Assembly (NCBI GenBank): GCA_023412195.1
Contig: JAEYNZ010000082.1
Coordinates: 1-23,532, forward strand
Source: Bacteroidota bacterium
Lineage (GTDB): Bacteria > Bacteroidota > Bacteroidia > Bacteroidales > Prolixibacteraceae
Direction of reading: 5' to 3'
Length of the DNA stretch: 23,532 bases
Every line of letters starts with the position of its first letter. Positions within the stretch are counted from its first letter, which is position 1. Position numbers and translations under genes: made by a program. A model generated the notes under the pieces. The model saw nothing but the letters and a program-made list of their open reading frames with translations. It had not been told where the DNA came from and searched no databases. This document shows positions 15,279 to 23,532 of the stretch, in pieces.

Positions 15279-16976
15279 TCATTCTGATAATATCAGGACA
15301 ACATCCTGTAAATTATTTAGCTCAATACCAGAGATTGTAAGAGAACCATTCTCAATAAAAGTTTCTTTAAGTTCATGATAGGATCTGGTTTCCGGATTAA
15401 AAGCTTTTACTGATAATCTGGATTGGTTATCAAGATTGGCAGATACCCTAACTATTAAATTTTCAGAACTGCCTGAATCATTGAGTACGTATACATATAA
15501 CCTCTCACCACATTTTACACCATAGGTTTCAGCGCCTCCGGCAGATGTTTCCAATTGTTCGAATGACCCATTTCCTGCATTCAGCATGGATTCATTAATT
15601 TCTGACACACTGTTAAAATAAGCTGTCATGCCCCCTTCATCAAAAAATTCCCACCACCACGTCATAGGAAGTACAGGTGTTGGATTGAACAATCCATACC
15701 AGAGTCCGATTTTAAAGTCGTGATCAAATTCTTCAGCTATTTTGCTAAAATCCTTGTTCCAATCCCACTCATAACCAAATTCGCCCCACGAGAATGGTTT
15801 ATTATACATTTCAGTGTACTGCATAATTCCTTCCGGTATCTGTTTGGTTCGCTTATATATATGCATCTGGTTTAAATCCAGTTCTTCAAGTGCATATAAT
15901 CCCTCTATTTCACGATGCGATACACTGGTGGTAACTATGTGATCATAAGGATCGATTTCCTTCAGATAGGATGCCATTTCCCTGTGCCAGTCAGTAATTG
16001 CATCATGTGGAATGATGATACTATCGTGTCTGCCAAATGCAGCATTATCGATCTCATTAAAAAATTCCCAGGCAGCTATGTTTGTGCTGTATCCCCACCT
16101 TGCAACAATATACCTTAGCCTGTTTTTATATTTCTCCCTCGATTCCTGTAGTGTGAAGAATTCTGCCGGATGCTCTGCAGGACCTCCATTCTTTTTATTG
16201 TAATTATGGATCTCCCATTGATTCCCTCCCATCAGGGCATTATGAGAATCAAGAGCAATCATCACATAAAGATTTAAGGAATCAAGCATCTCAATCACTT
16301 CATCAAGCCTTTTAATGCCACCGGGATTAAAATATTCATCACTATCGGTGTAGCGTTTTGTGTCTTTAACAATTTTCCATTCCAGGGGAAAATTGTTTGG
16401 AGCCATCCAGCAGCGAAAAAAATTTGCTCCATTACTGGATAAGGCTGGCAAAAGATAATCGTAGTTCCATTTGGGATCTTCAAAAGACCTTGATTCCCAT
16501 CCTATATTTTCACCAATTCCACGAAAAGGTTTTCCTGAATCAAACCTCAACGTCCAGAAATCATAAGTATGAAGGAAACCATCCGTGTCAGAATCTTTTG
16601 CAAAAAAGTGGTTCTTTGCTGACTCAGCCTTCTTGTTTCCATTGATGAAAAGTTCAAAATGAAAAGAAAACTCTCCTGCCTGCCTGGGTGAAAACCTGGC
16701 CTTCCATTTTGAATTCAATTGGTCACCTGATTCAAAATAACAGGGTAGAAATACCTGTTCTCCATCGGGATTTACCAAGATCATATTCAAAGCAATTTCC
16801 CCTGCATCGTAAGGATTGGTATACCTTTCCTTTAAATATATTTCAAATTCAGCTTTGGTATATTGCTCAATGTCATCTGTTAACTGCCTGTATTCAATTA
16901 ATTGATTTTTGTTACATGCACTTAACATCAGAAATAAAGGAAGACTAAAAAAGAATGCAATTTTACAATTTTTCAA
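15279..16976 (-). CDS. DUF5060 / GH5-like TIM-barrel lipoprotein
   Basis: 565 residues. MKNCKIAFFFSLPLFLMLSAC is a lipoprotein signal (C21). Residues about 25-130 form an N-terminal beta domain of DUF5060 type (KAEFEIYLKERYTNPYD; KWKARFSPRQAGEFSFHFEL). A clan-A TIM barrel follows from about 135: FRGIGENIGWESR, NFFRCWMAPNNFPLEW, LNLYVMIALDSHN, then WEFFNEID with E308 as the likely acid/base and PFSWGEFGYEW with E399 as the likely nucleophile. The last 100 residues look like a beta-sandwich. Catalytic residues appear intact. Substrate is not evident; location as last gene of the xylan operon suggests a hemicellulose or side-chain activity at the cell surface or in the periplasm (inference). Confidence 0.83.
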   Translation of the reverse strand: MKNCKIAFFFSLPLFLMLSACNKNQLIEYRQLTDDIEQYTKAEFEIYLKERYTNPYDAGEIALNMILVNPDGEQVFLPCYFESGDQLNSKWKARFSPRQAGEFSFHFELFINGNKKAESAKNHFFAKDSDTDGFLHTYDFWTLRFDSGKPFRGIGENIGWESRSFEDPKWNYDYLLPALSSNGANFFRCWMAPNNFPLEWKIVKDTKRYTDSDEYFNPGGIKRLDEVIEMLDSLNLYVMIALDSHNALMGGNQWEIHNYNKKNGGPAEHPAEFFTLQESREKYKNRLRYIVARWGYSTNIAAWEFFNEIDNAAFGRHDSIIIPHDAITDWHREMASYLKEIDPYDHIVTTSVSHREIEGLYALEELDLNQMHIYKRTKQIPEGIMQYTEMYNKPFSWGEFGYEWDWNKDFSKIAEEFDHDFKIGLWYGLFNPTPVLPMTWWWEFFDEGGMTAYFNSVSEINESMLNAGNGSFEQLETSAGGAETYGVKCGERLYVYVLNDSGSSENLIVRVSANLDNQSRLSVKAFNPETRSYHELKETFIENGSLTISGIELNNLQDVVLILSE

Positions 16977-17036
16977 AGATTTCTTTTTTATGCAAGCCTG
17001 TTATCGTCAAAACCTTATACAACGGCGTTGCGGGTA

Positions 17037-18008
17037 TTAATCCGCCAGTCCGTCTATCGTCATGATTGTACCGTCAGGGTTGTATTCCAGTTCAACCATT
17101 TTTATACTGCGTAGCCAGGTCTTTCCTCCCGATGGTTTGCTGTCGTGATGGAACAGGTACCATTTCCCCTGAAACTCCACAATGGAATGGTGGGTTGTCC
17201 ATCCTACCACAGGGGTCATGATCACTCCCTTATAGGTAAACGGCCCATAGGGATTATCACCAATAGCATAGCAAAGCAGGTGGGTGTTGCCCGTTGAATA
17301 CGAAAAATAATACTTCCCGTTGTACTTGTGCATCCATGGGCCTTCGAAATACCTCCGGTCATGATCGCCCGCCTTTACAGGTTCACCATTCTCATCGAGT
17401 ATAACCACGTCACGGGGCTCTTCTGCAAACTCAAGCATGTCGTCCCGTAGTCTCACCACACGCGCAGTCAGGGCAGGTTCGCTGTCTTCCGGTTCATGCC
17501 CGCATTCAATGGCTTTGTTGTTACGGTAACGCTGAAGCTGGCCTCCCCAGAGACCGCCGAAGTACATATAGAAGTTACCGTTGCCATCGTCAAATACTGC
17601 AGGGTCAATACTGAAGCTACCTTTAATTGGGTTCTCCTGCGGAATAAAAGGGCCCTCCGGTTTATCGCCAACGGCTACCCCTATACGGAAGATGTCGTTC
17701 TTGTCTTTTAGAGGAAAATAAAAATAATACCTGCCATCTTTAAAAGCCACGTCAGGAGCCCACATCTGCCTGCCTGCCCATGGCACATCTTTCTTGTCAA
17801 GTGCAACACCATGATCGGTTACAGGACCGTCAACAGATTCCATGGAAAATACATGATAGTCCTGCATGTCAAAATGATCGCCCAGATCATTTTCCGGAAT
17901 TCCTGCATCGATATCATGGGAAGGGTAAATGTAGATTTTGCCGTTAAAAACATGGGCTGAGGGATCGGCAGTATATATATGATCAGCAAGATATCTTTTC
18001 TTCTTCAT
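17037..18008 (-). CDS. GH43 family beta-xylosidase / alpha-L-arabinofuranosidase
   Basis: 323 residues, a single five-bladed beta-propeller domain. The three acidic catalytic residues of the family can be placed: D15 in YTADPSAHVF, D135 in GSFSIDPAVF, and E222 in RRYFEGPWMHKYNGKYYF. Other family signatures are QMWAPDVAFKDGRYYFYFPL (81-100), YSYSTG-like FSYSTGNTHLL and the late HHSIVEFQGKWYLFHHDS. There is no signal peptide or hydrophobic start (MKKKRYLADHIYT), so it is probably cytoplasmic. That fits cutting of imported xylo-oligosaccharides brought in by the GPH symporter two genes upstream. Lies 17 bp after the GH10 lipoprotein gene. Beta-xylosidase and arabinofuranosidase cannot be separated here. 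Confidence 0.93.
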   Translation of the reverse strand: MKKKRYLADHIYTADPSAHVFNGKIYIYPSHDIDAGIPENDLGDHFDMQDYHVFSMESVDGPVTDHGVALDKKDVPWAGRQMWAPDVAFKDGRYYFYFPLKDKNDIFRIGVAVGDKPEGPFIPQENPIKGSFSIDPAVFDDGNGNFYMYFGGLWGGQLQRYRNNKAIECGHEPEDSEPALTARVVRLRDDMLEFAEEPRDVVILDENGEPVKAGDHDRRYFEGPWMHKYNGKYYFSYSTGNTHLLCYAIGDNPYGPFTYKGVIMTPVVGWTTHHSIVEFQGKWYLFHHDSKPSGGKTWLRSIKMVELEYNPDGTIMTIDGLAD

Positions 18009-18025
18009 GTCAGTGCGGTTAAATC

Positions 18026-19162
18026 TTATCTTTTTGCTTCTTCAATAATTGTCTGTACAACAGGCTTGGGCTGATAATCACGGTCAAAAAGCAGCGGATA
18101 ATCTGTCCTGCCCCTGATCGGCCAGTTGTTCTTCCATGAATGGTTATCAGTAACGCCCCAGGCTGTAACCCTTGTTATTTTATCCTCATGCTTCAGGAAA
18201 ATTCTGAAAATATCGGTGCAGGCCTGATTCCACTCTGCAAGTATCTCATCAGTGAAACCATTGGCATAAGGATTCATGCGTGCCTCATATTCGGCCTTCA
18301 GCCCAACATCGGCTGTTGTTTCCCCGGTGGGGAAAGGAAGAATTGTAAGGTCAAACTCGGTGATCATCACCTTCACTCCCAGTTCCGAAAAAGCGACAAT
18401 GCTTTTCTCAAACTCTTCAAGGTTCAGTGATTCAAGGTTCAGGTGGCCCTGCATTCCAATTCCATCTATTTTAATACCCTTTTCCTGGAGTTTTTTAACC
18501 ATGTCAATCACACCCTGACGCCTGCCGGGACTTGCCATGCCATAATCATTGTAATAAAGTTCTGCATCCGGATCAGCTTCGGCAGCAAACTTAAAGGCCA
18601 GTTCAGCATACTCCTCGCCTATGATTTCATAAAATTTGCTTTTTCGCCATGAACCATCACCCTCAATGGCTTCATTAAGAACATCCCAGCCATGAACGCG
18701 GCCCTTATACCTGCCTGCGACATTTGATATATGGTAGCGCATTCTTTCGATAAGCACCTCGCGGCTGACATCCTGCCCGTTTTCATCAACAAAAAACCAT
18801 TTGGGAGCCTGCGAATGCCAGATCAGTGTATGCCCGACAATGTGCATATTGTTCTGTTCCCCAAACTCCACAAACAGGTCGGGGAGCTCATATTTGAACT
18901 CTCCTTCAACCGGGTGGATGCGTTCGCCTTTCATGCAATTTTCAGCTACAATTGAGTTGAAATGCTTTTTTACAAGTTCAATTGATAATGAATCCCGACC
19001 CATAATCTGGTGGTCACTCAAGGCTGTACCCATAAGAAACTTATCCTCAAGTGCATCTTTTAATGTATTTTCTTTTTTAGCAACATTCATGGCACATGAT
19101 AACATCATATAAATCATCAGGCTGAGGGCAAAAAAAGACGACAGGTGTAATTTTTTTTTCAT
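18026..19162 (-). CDS. GH10 endo-1,4-beta-xylanase, lipoprotein
   Basis: 378 residues from the ATG at 19162; an ATG four codons upstream (19174) is also in frame, but MKKKLHLSSFFALSLMIYMM to LSC makes a better lipoprotein signal, with C23 acylated. One compact GH10 barrel: HIVGHTLIWHSQAPKW, GWDVLNEAI with the acid/base E164, YYNDYGM, IGMQGHLN, and VMITEFDLTIL with the nucleophile E269. Near the end are AWGVTDNHSWKNNWP and PLLFDRDYQPKP. It hydrolyses internal beta-1,4 bonds of xylan; as a lipoprotein it probably acts on fragments at the outer membrane or in the periplasm. Lies 41 bp after the symporter gene (29 bp with the longer start) and 17 bp before the GH43, so it is cotranscribed. Confidence 0.95.
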   Translation of the reverse strand: MKKKLHLSSFFALSLMIYMMLSCAMNVAKKENTLKDALEDKFLMGTALSDHQIMGRDSLSIELVKKHFNSIVAENCMKGERIHPVEGEFKYELPDLFVEFGEQNNMHIVGHTLIWHSQAPKWFFVDENGQDVSREVLIERMRYHISNVAGRYKGRVHGWDVLNEAIEGDGSWRKSKFYEIIGEEYAELAFKFAAEADPDAELYYNDYGMASPGRRQGVIDMVKKLQEKGIKIDGIGMQGHLNLESLNLEEFEKSIVAFSELGVKVMITEFDLTILPFPTGETTADVGLKAEYEARMNPYANGFTDEILAEWNQACTDIFRIFLKHEDKITRVTAWGVTDNHSWKNNWPIRGRTDYPLLFDRDYQPKPVVQTIIEEAKR

Positions 19163-19203
19163 ATCAGACAGCATTTTGTTATTTCATTATCAATAAGACA
19201 ATA

Positions 19204-20676
19204 TCAGGCAGCATTTTTTCTACGGGATATAAGATCGCGCTCGATCTGATCTTCCATTTTTTTGTTGATTTCATAGAAAAAAAGACAAGCCACAGCTATA
19301 AAAAATGTAAGTGCAGGAAAAACACTAACGGAAAGCTTTATTCCTGACACAGTTTCAGGCAGCTGCTCAGGCAATTGTTCATTGTAACCCAGCACTGCCA
19401 GTATACCTGCAACCAGCGCACCTCCTACACTTAACCCGGCTTTCAGTCCAAATACCATGGCCGAAAATATAATGCCCGTAGCTCGCCTGTTATTCTTCCA
19501 TTCAGAATAATCAGCCACATCAGCAATCATAGCCCACAGCAGAGGAATGGTGATTCCGTAGAAAAACCCATGCAGGATCTGACTGATAAAAACAAGTCCA
19601 ATGTCACCGGGAGCGTAGAATATAAACACAAACAAAAACAAAGCTGCCAAAAACAACCCTGAACCAAATACTTTTCGTTTACCAAATTTATCGGCCAGGC
19701 CCTTCGAAAGCATAATTCCAACTATCATAAAAATTATCCCCAAAGCATTAAACAGGCTGAATCCTGAAGTAGGGGCATCTTCGGGCCACTGAAAACCATG
19801 AAGGTTCATGCTGTTCAAAAGACTGTTAAGGCCATCGAGAAAACTGTTAAATCCGTAATTATCGAGAAAAGCTGCAAGTTGAACTTCGCTCAGGTAATAT
19901 TTAAAGTAATAGATATACATACCTCCCTTCAGGGCGAGGGTAATAAAAACAAAAACCGTGAGGATAAGCATGGCAATCCACGGCTTGTTTTTCGATAAGT
20001 CCTTAATATCCTGTTTCAGGTTCGATTCCTGTTCCTTAGCAGGAATAATCCTTTCTTTGGTCGTTAAAAAGGTAATGATGAAAAAGACGATACCTGCAAT
20101 TGCAAAGATGGTCATGGTCTTTTCGAACCCAACGGTCCTGTCGCCATCACCTAATATCAGCACAAGGGGAAGCAACAGCACCTGGATTATAAACTGGGCA
20201 ATCATTACGGCTGTAAACCTGTAAGATGAGAGGCTGTTCCTTTCACCCATGTTTCCTGTAATAACACCGCTCAGGGCTGCATAGGGAGTATTGTTGGCAG
20301 CGTAAACCAAAACAAGAAGCACATAAGTAACGAGTGCATATATAATCTTTCCGGTATCGCTGAAATTGGGTGTGCTGAATGCAAGAATGGCTATTACACC
20401 GAATGGAACTGCAGTCCACAGGACCCATGGGCGGAACTTGCCCCAGCGGGTTTTGGTACGGTCGGCAATTGCCCCCATCACCGGGTTAAAAAATGCACCT
20501 ATCATGCCACCGGCAAAAATAATGGCTGATGCAGCCCCCGGAGGAATTCTGTAAACATCGGTATAGAAGTAGGCGATGAAAGTCATCAGGGTCTGGAAAA
20601 TCAGGTTAGCCGACAGGTCGCCCAAACTATAACCGATCTTCTCAACTACAGAAATTTTTTGTGAAACAGGTTTCAT
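19204..20676 (-). CDS. GPH-family sugar:cation symporter (xyloside transporter-like)
   Basis: 490 residues, 12 predicted membrane segments, major facilitator type of the glycoside-pentoside-hexuronide family (MelB/XynP/YicJ relatives). Signatures: KIGYSLGDLSANLIFQTL (13-30), DRTKTRWGKFRPWVLW (72-87), YAALSGVITGNMGERNSLSSYR and, in the second half, WAMIADVADYSEWKNNRRATG. A stretch of about 40 polar residues in the middle (AFLDNYGFNSFLDGLNSLLN... to PEDAPTSGF) extends a periplasmic loop. It probably imports xylobiose or similar oligosaccharides together with H+ or Na+. Placed between two GH10 genes and upstream of a signal-less GH43, so the substrate assignment rests mainly on context. A 136-bp gap before it may hold an internal promoter. 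Confidence 0.92.
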   Translation of the reverse strand: MKPVSQKISVVEKIGYSLGDLSANLIFQTLMTFIAYFYTDVYRIPPGAASAIIFAGGMIGAFFNPVMGAIADRTKTRWGKFRPWVLWTAVPFGVIAILAFSTPNFSDTGKIIYALVTYVLLVLVYAANNTPYAALSGVITGNMGERNSLSSYRFTAVMIAQFIIQVLLLPLVLILGDGDRTVGFEKTMTIFAIAGIVFFIITFLTTKERIIPAKEQESNLKQDIKDLSKNKPWIAMLILTVFVFITLALKGGMYIYYFKYYLSEVQLAAFLDNYGFNSFLDGLNSLLNSMNLHGFQWPEDAPTSGFSLFNALGIIFMIVGIMLSKGLADKFGKRKVFGSGLFLAALFLFVFIFYAPGDIGLVFISQILHGFFYGITIPLLWAMIADVADYSEWKNNRRATGIIFSAMVFGLKAGLSVGGALVAGILAVLGYNEQLPEQLPETVSGIKLSVSVFPALTFFIAVACLFFYEINKKMEDQIERDLISRRKNAA

Positions 20677-20812
20677 GATCCTTTAAAGGTTTTATTGATA
20701 TTGTTCTAAATACAAAATATTACGACCTAAAAATAAAACTAATTTTAAATGGCAGGCACATTTCGGACAGGAACTGTCAGGATAAATTTAATTATAAGTG
20801 TCTGCGGCATGC

Positions 20813-23149
20813 TCATTTTAATATAAGTTTCTCAACAAACATTCTGTTTCTGGTGTCGGTAACCCGCACAATGTACATACCCCTGCTGAAGTGGCTCAAG
20901 TCAATGCTGAATGATTCATTGTCGGAAGTTCCGGTGTAAACCATAATACCATTGCTGTTATGAACATGGATGGTATATGGTGCAGTGTCGTACTTTATGG
21001 TGACATTTCCTCTGGCGGGATTGGGAAAAATATCAATGGAACTGCTGCTGACCATTTTTACATTAACAGGTGGATCGGGTGTCGGCTCAAGATTTGGGAC
21101 AGTTACAGGTCCAAAGGGTTCTGCAACACCTCCATCCCTGGCAATAAGGGAACCTGGAAAATACGATACTGTTAAATGAAGTCCGGGCGTCACGTTTTTG
21201 GTTAAAGTGAGCATTAAACTGTTTTCATTTTCAGGGTTGATTTCAGCTGCATCTATGCCAATGCCCCCGGGTATGAAAGCTCGGAAATCTCTTCGCCGCA
21301 GCAATTTATCGTTTATAGGTTTGTCAAACAACAATTCAATGGTATTCATGTCCATAAGTCCGGCTTCTAAAAGCTGTGGCCCCTTCACCCTGGCATCAGC
21401 TTCATTTAAAACGAAAATAGAATCGGCATTGGCTTTTAATAATGGAACCTTGAACACTTTTACAACACCATCGAACTCAGCCTCAATGGTATAATTTCCA
21501 TGGTAAGCACTGAAAACCAGTGGATCAATGCCATTCGTAATCGTATCGAAATTGGTAGCCCATTTCGTTTTGGTATAGTATAGCAATGTATCAGCGGCGA
21601 GTTTTGGTTTGCCCCCGGCATCGAATAAGCCTGAGTTTTGACGCCATGACCACCCGTCGCGCAGTGACCAGTGGTACATGCCTGTAACTGAAGGGTGAGA
21701 AAAGGCAATGGTAAGCACCATGATATAATCGGCAGCCTGCTGTGCCTGCGTGAGGTTACCACCATAATCGTACTCGGTAAATTTAATGGGCAGACCTGTT
21801 TCAGCTATTATGTTCACGTTACGTACCAATTCATTGACATTGGGCCGGCAACACTCCCAGTAGTGAGACTGCATACCCACGCCTGTTACCGGTGCCCCGT
21901 TTTCCAGCATTTTAAGTATAAGATCGCGGTACTCTACTGCCTGTCCCCAGTTGAATTCCACATTATAATCGTTTACATACAGTTCGGCATCCGGGTCGGC
22001 TGAGCGTGCCCATTTAAAACTGTTCCAGATAATTGAATCGCCAACAGTTTTCCTAAGCCAGTCGGCATGGCCTGTTAGCGGCTCATTCATCACATCATAC
22101 TCTTTTATAACGCCCTTGTAACGGGTTACATCCCGGATTACCCTCATTTTGCAGGTTTCAATAATATCCTGCGCTGTCGGTAAATTTCTGACCCAATCGG
22201 GCATTGAATGGTTATCGTTGCCACCCCACAATAAAGTGTGCCCCCTGTAGTCCCAGCCTACCTTTTGTGTCCAGCGCACACCATTTTCGAAATTTGTATA
22301 ATTTGGCGGACCCGGTTTTGGTTGCACTCCGCTCCACTTAAACGAATTTTCATTTACACCTGCATTGAAATACTTATACATGGTGGCCTTCCTCCAGTCA
22401 TCGTTTGAAGCCACCACGTTCACATCAGGAGCAAAATACCCGGTTTCGGCCACATACATGTTGCCATCAGCTGTAGTTAATCCCGGGCCGCCACAATTGA
22501 TGCGCAGAACATTTGCGCCACCCACTTCCTCCATCATAATTCCTTTAATTGAAACATTCTTGATGGAAGCCTGCATTTCGATCCGGATCATGTTACTTAA
22601 AGCAACAACTGTAACACTTGTATCAACAGCAATATTCTTTCCCCCTGCCACAGCATGAATATCAAAATTTTCAAGAAACAGATCGCCATCAACCCAAACA
22701 TTAAAAACACGGGAGTTATCGGCCCCGTAGGAAGTTTCAGCAAATTTCAGGGTAATATTATACTCCTTTCCACTCACGGCCGGTATGGCGTAGGACAAAA
22801 CGCCTGCATAGCGCTCGGTACGGTATATTTCGGCATCAGATTGAGCCATCACAGCATTGCTCGTATTTAAAGTGCTTCCCATGGTGGGTTCACCCTGGTA
22901 TAAATCAAATGATATCCCAAAAGGGAATTCGTGCCTGTCCATACGGACTGATACCATGCCAGTATAAGGTTGCCCTTCCTTGTCGAATATCTGCAGGCCA
23001 TAATCGTTCTTGCGCAGGGTATCAATCCGTTGTTGTGCACTCTGGTACCATGCAGCATACGATTGGGCATCAGACACCAGGGCAGACAGGACGATTATGC
23101 CTGAAATGAACAAGTTCCGCAGTGAATTTAATATGGTTGATTTTTTCAT
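20813..23149 (-). CDS. T9SS-secreted GH10 xylanase with inserted malectin-like domain
   Basis: 778 residues. MKKSTILNSL...VSDAQ is a type I signal peptide (about 1-29). The GH10 part starts at about 50 (VSVRMDRHEFPFGISFD), is interrupted at about 82-247 by a malectin-like carbohydrate-binding domain, and resumes at ASNDDWRKATMYKYFNAGVN. Catalytic residues are present: E356 in YDVMNEPLTGH (acid/base) and E459 in IKFTEYDYGG (nucleophile); YHWSLRDGWSWRQNSGLFD closes the barrel near 510. Residues about 575-685 form a SwmB-like immunoglobulin domain. Residues 705-778 (IDIFPNPARGNV to FVEKLILK) are a type IX secretion C-terminal sorting domain. It is thus an extracellular or surface-attached endo-xylanase. 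Lies 65 bp after the esterase gene. Within the insert, the order of malectin segments is unusual (see findings). Confidence 0.95.
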   Translation of the reverse strand: MKKSTILNSLRNLFISGIIVLSALVSDAQSYAAWYQSAQQRIDTLRKNDYGLQIFDKEGQPYTGMVSVRMDRHEFPFGISFDLYQGEPTMGSTLNTSNAVMAQSDAEIYRTERYAGVLSYAIPAVSGKEYNITLKFAETSYGADNSRVFNVWVDGDLFLENFDIHAVAGGKNIAVDTSVTVVALSNMIRIEMQASIKNVSIKGIMMEEVGGANVLRINCGGPGLTTADGNMYVAETGYFAPDVNVVASNDDWRKATMYKYFNAGVNENSFKWSGVQPKPGPPNYTNFENGVRWTQKVGWDYRGHTLLWGGNDNHSMPDWVRNLPTAQDIIETCKMRVIRDVTRYKGVIKEYDVMNEPLTGHADWLRKTVGDSIIWNSFKWARSADPDAELYVNDYNVEFNWGQAVEYRDLILKMLENGAPVTGVGMQSHYWECCRPNVNELVRNVNIIAETGLPIKFTEYDYGGNLTQAQQAADYIMVLTIAFSHPSVTGMYHWSLRDGWSWRQNSGLFDAGGKPKLAADTLLYYTKTKWATNFDTITNGIDPLVFSAYHGNYTIEAEFDGVVKVFKVPLLKANADSIFVLNEADARVKGPQLLEAGLMDMNTIELLFDKPINDKLLRRRDFRAFIPGGIGIDAAEINPENENSLMLTLTKNVTPGLHLTVSYFPGSLIARDGGVAEPFGPVTVPNLEPTPDPPVNVKMVSSSSIDIFPNPARGNVTIKYDTAPYTIHVHNSNGIMVYTGTSDNESFSIDLSHFSRGMYIVRVTDTRNRMFVEKLILK

Positions 23150-23214
23150 TTTGTATCCTTATGAACGTTCATCTGAGTAATAAAGGTTTAAAGTAAGCCA
23201 ATATGAGCCAGCCC

Positions 23215-23532
23215 TCATTTAAACAAAACCTGAGCCATCTGGTGCAAACTCCGTCGCCAGGTATGGAATTCATGTGCTGTACCTTCCGAAATATAGGAAA
23301 CAGCATTGACTCCTGCCTTCTGCAAACCGGCAACAGCGTTATTAACCCGGTCTGGATTCTCCTTGCTGCCACAACTCAGGAAGATGAGCTTCACTTTTTT
23401 ATTGTCTTTAATTTCTTCGGGATTGTAAATTCCGCCACTGAACAAGCCATAATATGAAAATACTTCAGGCTGATTTAAAGTAATGAGCCTGGTTTCAAAG
23501 CCACCCATCGACAAGCCGGCCATGGCACGGTT
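23215..23532 (-). CDS. CE1-type esterase (feruloyl/acetyl xylan esterase), 3' part, cut by right edge
   Basis: The last 105 codons of an alpha/beta hydrolase; the frame is open through the right edge (NRAMAGLSMGG), so the start is outside. GLSMGG holds the nucleophilic serine, as in the esterase D / feruloyl esterase family, and FYS-type YGLFSGGIYNPEEI follows. LIFLSCGSKENPDR probably contains the acidic residue and EGTAHEFHTWRRSLHQ the catalytic histidine (AHEFH). Enzymes of this type remove feruloyl or acetyl groups from xylan, which opens the chain to xylanases; the GH10 gene 65 bp downstream supports that role. Ferulate and acetate specificities cannot be told apart from this fragment. 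Confidence 0.88.
   Translation of the reverse strand, partial: NRAMAGLSMGGFETRLITLNQPEVFSYYGLFSGGIYNPEEIKDNKKVKLIFLSCGSKENPDRVNNAVAGLQKAGVNAVSYISEGTAHEFHTWRRSLHQMAQVLFK

Noticed and set aside
17020..17030. CAACGGCGTTG inverted repeat between GH43 and the DUF5060 gene
   Set aside because: Short stem without a U-tract; the genes around it look cotranscribed.
20766..20778. Hairpin GACAG-GAA-CTGTC upstream of the symporter as a terminator
   Set aside because: Only a 5-bp stem and no T-run after it on the minus strand.
23161..23172. 12-bp perfect palindrome ATGAACGTTCAT between esterase and GH10 genes as an operator
   Set aside because: A palindrome this short is expected several times by chance in a window of this size, and there is no second copy to support it.

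Overview
The window looks like a chromosomal stretch of a carbohydrate-degrading member of the Bacteroidota. Signs of this are a secreted xylanase ending in a type IX secretion (Por) sorting tail, several short-signal lipoproteins, families typical of that phylum (WbsX/GH99-like, DUF4832, DUF5060, DUF1080, Tat-tagged Gfo/Idh/MocA), AT-rich spacers without strong Shine-Dalgarno sites, and an NhaA with a long loop. The T9SS tail suggests an environmental lineage rather than a gut Bacteroides, but I cannot name a genus.

Left part (1-4294): the 5' two thirds of a REP-associated Y1 transposase gene runs off the left edge on the minus strand. It carries tandem copies of a 28-bp palindrome inside its reading frame, and a further copy lies just upstream of its start. 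Then come a Tat-signal aldo/keto reductase (+), an NhaA Na+/H+ antiporter (-), a weakly supported small ORF, and spacer DNA holding what look like decayed coding fragments.

Centre (4295-12375, all minus): reading in the direction of transcription there is a DUF1080 lipoprotein, a Tat-signal Gfo/Idh/MocA oxidoreductase and a URO-D-family protein. After a 240-bp gap come mannose-1-phosphate guanylyltransferase, L-rhamnose mutarotase, a DUF4832 lipoprotein and a WbsX/GH99-like lipoprotein. The first trio resembles the oxidative '3-keto-glycoside' route of sugar cleavage. The second set combines sugar handling (rhamnose, GDP-mannose) with two surface or periplasmic putative glycosidases.

A divergent pair on the plus strand (12711-15256) encodes a DUF1593 nucleoside-hydrolase-fold secreted protein and a ureide-permease-family transporter.

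Right part (15279-23532, all minus) is a xylan-degradation operon: a CE1-type esterase (cut by the right edge), a T9SS-secreted GH10 xylanase, a GPH-family sugar:cation symporter, a lipoprotein GH10 xylanase, a GH43 without signal peptide, and a DUF5060/GH5-like lipoprotein. Read together: secreted xylanase and esterase attack xylan outside, the lipoprotein xylanase trims fragments, the symporter imports small xylo-oligosaccharides and the probably cytoplasmic GH43 finishes them. No SusC/SusD pair lies in the window. The oddest protein feature is a malectin-like domain inserted inside the first GH10, in which the segment that normally begins a malectin domain comes last (an apparent circular permutation).
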